In this document: piece after piece, positions 7,158-12,366 of the stretch
How positions within the stretch are numbered: the stretch's first letter is position 1
Layout: the number at the start of each line of letters is the position of its first letter
Source of the DNA: Pseudomonadota bacterium
GTDB lineage: Bacteria > Pseudomonadota > Gammaproteobacteria > Burkholderiales > Burkholderiaceae_D
Direction: 5' to 3'
Length of the DNA: 12,366 nucleotides
Assembly: GCA_018241865.1 (NCBI GenBank)
Contig: JAFECY010000224.1
Location: 1-12,366, forward strand
The notes under the pieces: model-generated
Database searches by the model: none
The model's input: the letters and a program-made list of their open reading frames with translations, nothing else
Told to the model about the DNA's origin: nothing
Position numbers and translations under genes: made by a program

Positions 7158-8942
7158 CTAAGCCGTCAATGCCGCCGTCACCTTCAACACCTCATCCGCC
7201 GTCGTCACACCTTCACGAATTTTCAGCGCGCCGGCGATGCGCAGCGGCTTCATGCCGTCCTGGATGCTTTGTTTTTGCAGGGCGTGAATGTCGCTTTCCG
7301 GCTGGATCATTTTCGAGAAGGCTTGCGACACCGTCAGCAGTTCGTACAGGCCGGTGCGGCCGCGGAAGCCGGTTTGGCGGCATTCGGGGCAGCCGACCGG
7401 GCGGTAGATGGTTTGTGGTTTGGGGATGTTCCAGTTCTCGACCAGATTTTTCCAGATGTCGTCCGGCAGTTCGCCGTCGGGCGTTTTGCAGTGCGGGCAC
7501 AGGGTGCGCACCAGCCGTTGCGCCATGATGCCGATCAGCGTTGCTTCCAGCAGGTAGTAGGGTACGCCCAGTTCCAGCAGGCGCATCACCGCCGAGGGCG
7601 CGTCGTTGGTGTGCAGGGTCGAGAGCACTAGGTGGCCGGTCAGCGCTGCTTGGATTGCCATCTCGGCGGTTTCCAGATCGCGGATTTCGCCGACCATGAT
7701 GATGTCCGGGTCTTGCCGCATCAGCGCGCGCACGCCATCGGCGAAGCTGAGGTCGATGCCGTGTTGCACCTGCATCTGGTTGAACGATGCCTCGACCATT
7801 TCGATCGGGTCTTCGACGGTGCAGACGTTGACTTCCGGCGTCGCCAGCGCTTTCAAAGTGGTGTAGAGCGTGGTGGTTTTGCCGGAGCCGGTCGGGCCGG
7901 TCACTAGGATGATGCCGTGCGGGCGCGTGGTCAGATGATCCCAGCGGCGGGCGTCGTCGGGCGGGAAGCCGAGTTCCGGCAAGGTCTTGACCACCACTTC
8001 GGGATCGAAGATGCGCATCACCATTTTTTCGCCGAAGGCGGTCGGCATGGTGGCGAGGCGCAGCTCGATTTCTTGGCCGTCCGGGGTGCGGGTCTTGATG
8101 CGGCCGTCGAGCGGTCGGCGTTTTTCGATCACGTCCATGCGCCCCAACAGCTTGATGCGCGCGGTCATGGCGGTCAGCACCGCGGCCGGCACTTGGTACA
8201 CCTGATGCAGCACGCCGTCGATGCGGAAGCGGATCGCGCCGGCTTCGCGCTTGGGTTCGAGGTGGATGTCGGAAGCACGTTGGTCGAAGGCGTATTGCCA
8301 TAGCCAATCGACGATATTGACGATGTGTTGATCGTTGGCGTCGAGCTGTTTGCTGGCCACGCCCATTTCCACCAGTTGCTCGAAATTGTTGCGCAAGGAC
8401 AGGTCGCGTCCGCCGGCTTTGTGTGCGCCCTTGATGGATTTAGCCAGCGCGAAAAATTGCGCGGTGTATTGCGCGAGATCGAGCGGATTGGTGAACACCA
8501 GCTTGATCTTGCGTCGCGCCAGTCGTTCGATCTCGGCTTGCCAACCGGCGCTGTGCGGGTCGGTGGTGGCGACGGTCAATTCGGTGCTGTCCATGTCCAC
8601 CGGCAGGATGTTGAAGCGGGTCGCGTACGTAGCCGACATCACATCGGCCACCTTGGCGAAGTCGATCTTCAGCGGATCGATGCGGTAATACGGCAGCTTG
8701 ACTTTGCCGGCAGTCCATTCGCTCAGCCAGTCGAGCGTCAAGGGTTTGTGCGGCGGTTGAGAGGCGGGCAACTTGGCTTGCGCGACGCCGACCAGTGGAT
8801 GCGTCGATTCCGGCGAATTGCGCAGGATGCCCAGCACTTGCGTGTAAAAAGTCTTGGCGTCGCCTTTGGTGACGATGCCGTCCTCCACCAGCCAGGTGAA
8901 GAGTTGCTGCAGATTGATCTTCTGAGGGGCTTCCTTGCTCAT
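7158..8942 (-). CDS. GspE/PulE/PilB-type secretion or pilus assembly ATPase
   Basis: The 594-residue protein is a complete member of the hexameric ATPase family that powers type II secretion or type IV pilus extension from the inner-membrane face. The N-terminal GspE/MshE-like region (about 1-190) is followed by the N2 domain with SDIHLEP (224-230) and FRIDGVLH (239-246). The ATPase core has Walker A GPTGSGKT (349-356), the Asp box around TVEDPIE (375-381), Walker B LMRQDPDIIMVGEIRD (407-422) and the His box GHLVLSTLHTND (436-447). A tetracysteine zinc site is formed by Cys482, Cys485, Cys518 and Cys521. All catalytic elements are intact. No pilin, PilC/GspF, PilD or secretin gene is adjacent, so it is a stand-alone ATPase here. 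The ATG lacks a clear Shine-Dalgarno sequence. PilB, GspE or MshE assignment needs phylogeny. Confidence 0.92.
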   Translation of the reverse strand: MSKEAPQKINLQQLFTWLVEDGIVTKGDAKTFYTQVLGILRNSPESTHPLVGVAQAKLPASQPPHKPLTLDWLSEWTAGKVKLPYYRIDPLKIDFAKVADVMSATYATRFNILPVDMDSTELTVATTDPHSAGWQAEIERLARRKIKLVFTNPLDLAQYTAQFFALAKSIKGAHKAGGRDLSLRNNFEQLVEMGVASKQLDANDQHIVNIVDWLWQYAFDQRASDIHLEPKREAGAIRFRIDGVLHQVYQVPAAVLTAMTARIKLLGRMDVIEKRRPLDGRIKTRTPDGQEIELRLATMPTAFGEKMVMRIFDPEVVVKTLPELGFPPDDARRWDHLTTRPHGIILVTGPTGSGKTTTLYTTLKALATPEVNVCTVEDPIEMVEASFNQMQVQHGIDLSFADGVRALMRQDPDIIMVGEIRDLETAEMAIQAALTGHLVLSTLHTNDAPSAVMRLLELGVPYYLLEATLIGIMAQRLVRTLCPHCKTPDGELPDDIWKNLVENWNIPKPQTIYRPVGCPECRQTGFRGRTGLYELLTVSQAFSKMIQPESDIHALQKQSIQDGMKPLRIAGALKIREGVTTADEVLKVTAALTA

Positions 8943-8984
8943 GGTCGGCGGGTGCTTGGGGCGAATGACGTTGTGGTTAGAAAT

Positions 8985-9000
8985 AGTAACGAAGTAACGA
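8985..9000. repeat. Perfect tandem 8-bp repeat upstream of the ATPase gene
   Basis: agtaacga occurs twice back to back. It lies 43-58 bp upstream of the ATPase start codon, in a region where its promoter should be. It could be a binding site for a regulator that recognises direct repeats, but there is no independent support. Confidence 0.35.
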
Positions 9001-9016
9001 CAGTTTCCTGTTGCGA

Positions 9017-9112
9017 TTCTCTCCCTTTCAAGGGGAGGGCAGGGAGAGTATGGTGTATTCAGCGCTCACCCCATCCCCATCCCAACCTTCCCCTTGAAGG
9101 GGAAGGGGTGCA
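9017..9112. repeat. Paired palindromic intergenic repeat, copy 1
   Basis: Two related palindromes face each other. One is ctccctttcaaggggag with a gggcaggga tail (9021-9045); the other is a 21-bp palindrome centred on 9096 (9086-9106) preceded by the purine/pyrimidine-skewed ccccatccccatccc (9069-9083). The same two units, in the same relative order on the opposite strand, occur at 11452-11633. Both copies are intergenic. They resemble REP/BIME-type interspersed elements, and the hairpins could also end transcription of the minus-strand gene that stops at 9164. The remaining bases of the 8943-9163 gap show only the tandem repeat at 8985. Confidence 0.75.
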
Positions 9113-9163
9113 GGCAATATCTGATTTTTGTGTAGCGTACCAGTTGGAGACGGATTTGGTAAG

Positions 9164-10009
9164 TCACATTTCCGCTGCGGCTGCTTTCAAGCCGTTGACC
9201 CAAGACCGGGTCGGCAGCTTGCAGGCGTCGCTGATGGCGCGGGCGCGCTCGTGCAGCGCTGCGAAGTCGAGGCCGGGGGTGTTCTTGAATGCCAGCGCGA
9301 CGACATTGCCGTCGTGGACTTCCGGCAGGCACAGCACGCAATCGAAGGCGTAGCGCATGGCCTTGATGTTTTTCGCGTAGCTCGGGTGATCGCCGAACAG
9401 GTTGACCGTCATCACACCCCACGGCGTCAGGCTGGCCGCGCAAGCCTGATAAAACTCAGGCGTATCGAGCACCGGGCCGCGCGCGGTGGCGTCGTATAAA
9501 TCCACCTGCAGCACGTCGAGCTTACTGGCGATGGCCGGGTCGGTGATGAAATCCAGCGCATCCATTTCCAGCACCGACAGTCGTTCATCGTTCGGCGGCA
9601 GCTTGAACATCGACGCGCAGATCGTGATGACGGCGGGATTTAGCTCGACCGTCGCCACTTGCGCTTCGGGGAATTGGCGATAGCAGAACTTGGTCAGCGC
9701 GCCGGTGCCCAAGCCCAATTGCACGATACGGTGCGGCTGCTCGATGAACAGCATCCACGCCATCATCTGCTGCGCGTATTCGAGCTCGATCCAGTCCGGC
9801 TTGCGCACCCGCATCGCACCCTGCACCCACTCGGTGCCGAAGTGTAGGTAGCGCACGCCGTCTTGTTCCGATAGCGTTACCGGCGCGTATTTCGGCTTAC
9901 GCGCCGGCTTGTTAGCGGGCTTGGGTGTGGGCCTGGGTGCGGTTGCGGATTTGCCGGGGCCGCTCTTGCGGTTGGCTTGCGCTTCGATGGATTTTCGTTT
10001 GATTAGCAT
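9164..10009 (-). CDS. Spermidine synthase-like protein (SpeE family methyltransferase fold)
   Basis: The 281-residue protein has a low-complexity basic N-terminus (residues 1-42, Lys/Pro/Ala) and a SpeE-type Rossmann core. The nucleoside-binding loop reads LGLGTGAL (98-105) where true spermidine synthases have GGGDG. The acidic ribose-binding position is in VELNP (121-125), a further Asp is in EMDALDF (148-154), and DLYDA (170-174) stands in place of the catalytic DSTDP. The fold is clear, but the altered loops make polyamine synthesis doubtful; Burkholderiales genomes often carry such a speE-like gene in addition to a true one. No speD or ornithine decarboxylase is nearby. The ATG has no Shine-Dalgarno but is preceded by TATAAT at 8 nt, suggesting a leaderless mRNA. 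The basic tail could bind nucleic acid or be a linker. Confidence 0.8.
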   Translation of the reverse strand: MLIKRKSIEAQANRKSGPGKSATAPRPTPKPANKPARKPKYAPVTLSEQDGVRYLHFGTEWVQGAMRVRKPDWIELEYAQQMMAWMLFIEQPHRIVQLGLGTGALTKFCYRQFPEAQVATVELNPAVITICASMFKLPPNDERLSVLEMDALDFITDPAIASKLDVLQVDLYDATARGPVLDTPEFYQACAASLTPWGVMTVNLFGDHPSYAKNIKAMRYAFDCVLCLPEVHDGNVVALAFKNTPGLDFAALHERARAISDACKLPTRSWVNGLKAAAAEM

Positions 10010-10017
10010 GAGGCGAC

Positions 10018-10023
10018 ATTATA
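10018..10023 (-). promoter_or_regulatory. Consensus TATAAT directly before the SpeE-like gene
   Basis: A perfect -10 hexamer on the minus strand lies 8 nt before the ATG at 10009, so the transcript would start at or within one or two bases of the start codon. The -35 region is weak. The sequence between the hexamer and the ATG (gtcgcctc) contains no ribosome binding site. Confidence 0.5.
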
Positions 10024-10107
10024 GGGCGTGTGTTCAGCTACTACGCGAAAATGCGGGGAAAAGGCGTACACTTGCCACGTCATGCATTCTGCTTCCGTAC
10101 TGTCGCC

Positions 10108-10878
10108 ATGCCCGCCCATTTTTTGCGCCGCCTGACCGGCCGCACCCGCACCCGCAGTGCCAACCGCCAACTGGGCGCGGCGCTGGCCTTCGTCGCCGGC
10201 GCGGTCAACGCCGGCGGCTTTCTCGCGATCCAGCAATACACCTCGAACATGACCGGCATCGTGACGTCCATCTCCGAGCATCTGGCGCTGGGCAATCTCG
10301 TGCTTGCCATGGCCGGACTCGGTGCGCTGCTGGCCTTCATTTCCGGCGCGGCGACCACGGCGGTCATGGTCAACTGGGCGCGACATCGCCGGATGCATAG
10401 CGAATACGCCTTGTCGCTGGCGCTGGAAGCGCTGTTGCTGCTGGCCTTTGGTTTGCTCGGTGCCAATTTGAGCGCGTTTGTTGCGGTATTCGTTCCCGTC
10501 ACCGTCTTGCTGCTGTGCTTCATCATGGGTTTGCAAAACGCCGTCATCACCAAAATTTCACACGCCGAAATCCGCACCACGCACGTCACCGGCTTGGTGA
10601 CTGATCTCGGCATCGAACTCGGGAAAATGTTTTACTGGAACCGCCATCACACCCAGAAATCAGCGCACTACGTCGCCGCCGACCGCGACAAGCTGCTGAT
10701 CCACGTCACGATTTTGGCGATGTTCTTCATCGGTGGCGTGGCCGGCGCGCTGGGCTTCAAGGCAATTGGTTTCTTGGCGACGCTGCCGCTGGCCGCGATG
10801 CTGCTGCTGTTCGCCAGCATGCCGATACTGGATGATTTGTTTTTGGCGTCGGCGGGGCAAAGTCAACCAGAGAACTGA
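10108..10878 (+). CDS. DUF1275 (YoaK-like) integral membrane protein
   Basis: Starting at the ATG at 10108 the protein has 256 residues, the normal size for DUF1275. It begins with a short basic cytoplasmic segment and then has about six hydrophobic helices: AALAFVAGAVNAGGFLAI, the LVLAMAGLGALLAFISGA segment, ALEALLLLAFGLL, FVAVFVPVTVLLLCFIMG, a segment after LLIHVTI, and a last one near LPLAAMLLLFASM. Family-typical stretches include NAGGF near the first helix, YTSNMTG, and GLQNAVITKIS followed by TTHVTG. The function of the family is unknown; transport has been suggested. The frame extends upstream to 10030, but that extension adds a charged sequence outside the usual family length, so 10108 is preferred despite having no Shine-Dalgarno. 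It diverges from the SpeE-like gene. Confidence 0.85.
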   Translation: MPAHFLRRLTGRTRTRSANRQLGAALAFVAGAVNAGGFLAIQQYTSNMTGIVTSISEHLALGNLVLAMAGLGALLAFISGAATTAVMVNWARHRRMHSEYALSLALEALLLLAFGLLGANLSAFVAVFVPVTVLLLCFIMGLQNAVITKISHAEIRTTHVTGLVTDLGIELGKMFYWNRHHTQKSAHYVAADRDKLLIHVTILAMFFIGGVAGALGFKAIGFLATLPLAAMLLLFASMPILDDLFLASAGQSQPEN

Positions 10879-10912
10879 GGTACGCTGGTTTTGTTTCGTG
10901 GAGCATGGCAAC

Positions 10913-10917
10913 GGAGG
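10913..10917 (+). promoter_or_regulatory. Shine-Dalgarno that decides the Mpo1-like start
   Basis: GGAGG with a 5-nt spacer precedes the ATG at 10923. The alternative in-frame ATG at 10905 has GGAG only one base away, too close to function, so the shorter form is preferred. Confidence 0.7.
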
Positions 10918-10922
10918 CCATC

Positions 10923-11366
10923 ATGGAAGAACATCAGACACGAACCATCGACACCTTGCTCGACCATTACTCGGCCAGCCACCGCCATCACACGAACGAA
11001 ATCATCCACTGGGTTTGTGTGCCGGCCATCGTGTTTTCTTTCCTCGGCTTGCTGTGGACGGCGCATCCACTGGCGGCGCTGGCCGCCGTGCTGCTCTCGC
11101 TGATCTACTACGCTTACCTGTCGCCGCCTTTCATGCTGGGCATGTTGTTGATGACGGCGGCGATGCTCGGTTTGCTGTATCTGTTGCCGGGGGCGGCGGT
11201 GTTGCCGCTGTCGGTTGCGGTGTTCGTGCTGGCGTGGATCGGCCAGTTCATCGGACACAAGATCGAGGGTAAGAAACCGTCTTTCTTCGAGGATGTGCGT
11301 TACCTGCTGATCGGCCCCTTGTTCGTGCTGGGATTTTTCTATCGCCGCTTCGGTATCAAGTATTGA
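10923..11366 (+). CDS. Mpo1-like (DUF962, YGL010w family) membrane protein
   Basis: The 147-residue protein has a His-rich N-terminal motif, YSASHRHHTNEIIHW followed by CVP, then four hydrophobic stretches and the C-terminal signature QFIGHKIEGKKPSFFEDVRY followed by LLIGPLF. These are the hallmarks of the Mpo1/DUF962 family, in which conserved His residues bind iron. The yeast member Mpo1 is an Fe(II)-dependent dioxygenase in alpha-oxidation of 2-hydroxy fatty acids at the endoplasmic reticulum; the role of bacterial members is not established. The protein should lie in the inner membrane with the His residues near one face. It follows the DUF1275 gene by 44 bp on the same strand, so the two may be co-transcribed, although a functional link is not evident. 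Starting at 10905 would add six residues. Confidence 0.85.
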   Translation: MEEHQTRTIDTLLDHYSASHRHHTNEIIHWVCVPAIVFSFLGLLWTAHPLAALAAVLLSLIYYAYLSPPFMLGMLLMTAAMLGLLYLLPGAAVLPLSVAVFVLAWIGQFIGHKIEGKKPSFFEDVRYLLIGPLFVLGFFYRRFGIKY

Positions 11367-11451
11367 AAGTCAACAGGCCTTCGCATGCGGGGGCTCTAGC
11401 AGCCTTCATCACCTGCACAGACCCCGGTAATTTTGGCGGCGACTGGATTTC

Positions 11452-11633
11452 CTGCGCTCCTTCCCCTTCAAGGGGAAGGCTGGGATGGGGATGGGTTATT
11501 GGTGCGGAACATACCCCATTCCCTCCCTGCCCTCTGGGCCGGTCTGCCCGCGAGTACGCGGGCGGGCGTTCAGCGGCGAGCGGCATGCCGCTCGAAACCC
11601 CGCTTCACCCTCCCCTTGAAGGGGAGGGGATAG
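11452..11633. repeat. Paired palindromic intergenic repeat, copy 2, interrupted
   Basis: Reading along the plus strand, this copy matches the reverse complement of the 9017-9112 element: an identical 21-bp palindrome (11459-11479), then tgggatggggatggg (11481-11495), a spacer, and ccctccctgccctc (11521-11534). The match then stops and resumes at cccttgaaggggaggg (11613-11628). Between the two parts lies the 78-bp segment annotated separately. The rest of the 11367-11678 gap shows no gene. The hairpins may serve as a bidirectional terminator for the convergent flanking genes. Confidence 0.7.
11535..11612. mobile_element. Small GC-rich double-hairpin insert within the repeat
   Basis: This 78-bp segment separates the two halves of repeat copy 2 and is absent from copy 1. 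It is bounded by the 5-bp direct repeat ccctc (11530-11534 and 11608-11612), consistent with target duplication. Inside it are a 7-bp stem with a 4-nt loop (gcccgcg-agta-cgcgggc, 11546-11563) and an 18-bp perfect palindrome (11577-11594). It encodes nothing and has no terminal inverted repeat that I can see, so it is closer to a REP/MITE-like unit than to an insertion sequence. Alternatively, copy 1 could be a deletion derivative. Confidence 0.45.
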
Positions 11634-11678
11634 TAGAAAACAGCCGTTTGAACTTCAAACTGCTGATGACTTTGCCGC

Positions 11679-12366
11679 TTACTTCCCCGTCATCCCCAGC
11701 AACATCGCATTCAGCCGTTTGACGAAGCCGGCCGGGTCGGTCAACGCGCCGCCTTCGGCCAGCATGGCCTGATCGAATAGGATGTTGGCCCAGTCGCCGA
11801 ATTTGGCGTCTTCGTATTTCAGGCGTTGCACCAACGGGTGATCCGGGTTGATTTCCAGGATCGGTTTGGCATCCGGCGCACGCTGCCCGGCTGCCTTCAA
11901 CATACGCACCAAGTTGCCCGACAATTCGTTTTCATCGGCGACTAGGCAGGCCGGCGAATCGGTCAGGCGGAAAGTCACGCGCACTTCCTTGGCCTTGTCG
12001 GCCAGCGCGCCTTTCATCTTCTCGACCAGTTCCTTGTAGCTTGCCTCGGTTTCTTCGTGCTGCTTTTTCTCGGCTTCGTCTTCCAGCTTGCCGAGGTCGA
12101 GATCGCCCTTGGCCACCGAGGCCAATTCCTTGCCGTCGAAGTCCTGCAGGTAAGACAGCATCCATTCATCGACGCGGTCGGTCAGCAGCAAGACTTCCAC
12201 GCCTTTCTTGCGGAAGATTTCCAGGTGCGGGCTGTTCTTGGCGGCGGCATACGATTCGCCGGTGGCGTAGTAAATTTTGTCCTGGCCTTCTTTCATGCGA
12301 CTGATGTAATCGTCGAAGGAAACGTTCTGAACATCACTGTCGTTATGCGTGGAGGCAAAGCGCAAC
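11679..12366 (-). CDS. htpG: Molecular chaperone HtpG (bacterial Hsp90), C-terminal part
   Basis: The frame is open to the right edge, so only the last 229 or so residues of a protein usually about 630 long are present. The visible part covers the end of the middle domain, with [17 protein letters not shown] and the [18 protein letters not shown] segment, and the whole C-terminal dimerisation domain, including [10 protein letters not shown] and [11 protein letters not shown]. These align residue by residue in memory with E. coli HtpG. HtpG is a cytosolic ATP-dependent chaperone for folding and remodelling client proteins, often acting with DnaK. The ATPase domain lies outside the window. The stop codon at 11679 faces the Mpo1-like gene across the repeat-containing gap. 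Heat-shock promoters, if any, would be beyond the right edge. Confidence 0.97.
   Translation of the reverse strand, partial: LRFASTHNDSDVQNVSFDDYISRMKEGQDKIYYATGESYAAAKNSPHLEIFRKKGVEVLLLTDRVDEWMLSYLQDFDGKELASVAKGDLDLGKLEDEAEKKQHEETEASYKELVEKMKGALADKAKEVRVTFRLTDSPACLVADENELSGNLVRMLKAAGQRAPDAKPILEINPDHPLVQRLKYEDAKFGDWANILFDQAMLAEGGALTDPAGFVKRLNAMLLGMTGK

Noticed and set aside
7213..8307. Long 364-codon minus-strand frame inside the ATPase gene
   Set aside because: The Arg/Pro/His-rich translation is typical of an out-of-frame GC-rich shadow; the ATPase frame has all the motifs.
8985..9112. Repeats considered as a CRISPR array
   Set aside because: There are only two palindromic units plus one 8-bp tandem, with no regular repeat-spacer series and no cas genes.
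8325..9353. 342-codon plus-strand frame spanning the ATPase start, the repeat and the SpeE-like gene
   Set aside because: It is antisense to two real genes and reads through the repetitive palindromes.
10030..10107. Upstream extension of the DUF1275 protein
   Set aside because: The extension has no ribosome binding site, exceeds the usual family length and adds a sequence unlike family N-termini.

Overview
The window reads as the chromosome of a GC-rich betaproteobacterium, most likely Burkholderiales and probably Oxalobacteraceae-like. This rests on a dihydrolipoamide dehydrogenase with its own lipoyl domain, overall protein resemblance, and a stand-alone GspE/PilB-type ATPase; it is an inference from recalled family features, not a database result. 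Most genes are housekeeping or small conserved families, and no phage, transposase, CRISPR array, tRNA or rRNA is visible.

Layout. 1-1719 (+): 3' part of lpdA, the E3 subunit of pyruvate dehydrogenase, cut by the left edge. 1726-2784 (-): HDOD-domain signalling protein, convergent with lpdA. 2894-4096 (-): argD, acetylornithine aminotransferase. 4141-4291 (-): a leader region in front of argD with a sigma70-like promoter, two short overlapping ORFs and an intrinsic terminator. 4295-5320 (-): 2Fe-2S/flavin reductase of the CDP-6-deoxyglucoseen reductase type. 5332-6225 (+): SDR/epimerase-like protein, diverging from the reductase by only 11 bp. 6395-7129 (+): unrecognised AT-richer gene with its own promoter and ribosome binding site. 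7158-8942 (-): GspE/PilB-type ATPase. 8943-9163: gene-free stretch with a paired palindromic repeat. 9164-10009 (-): spermidine-synthase-like protein. 10108-10878 (+): DUF1275/YoaK membrane protein. 10923-11366 (+): Mpo1/DUF962-like membrane protein. 11367-11678: second copy of the palindromic repeat, apparently interrupted by a GC-rich double-hairpin insert. 11679-12366 (-): C-terminal part of htpG (Hsp90), cut by the right edge.

How the genes relate. There is no evident multi-gene pathway cluster; transcription changes direction repeatedly and most genes look monocistronic. The most interesting signals are non-coding: the possible attenuator or small RNA before argD; a recurring arrangement in which a -10-like hexamer lies 6-8 nt before an ATG without a Shine-Dalgarno, suggesting leaderless mRNAs; and the nested repeat element. 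I did not find convincing evidence of a new multi-gene system.
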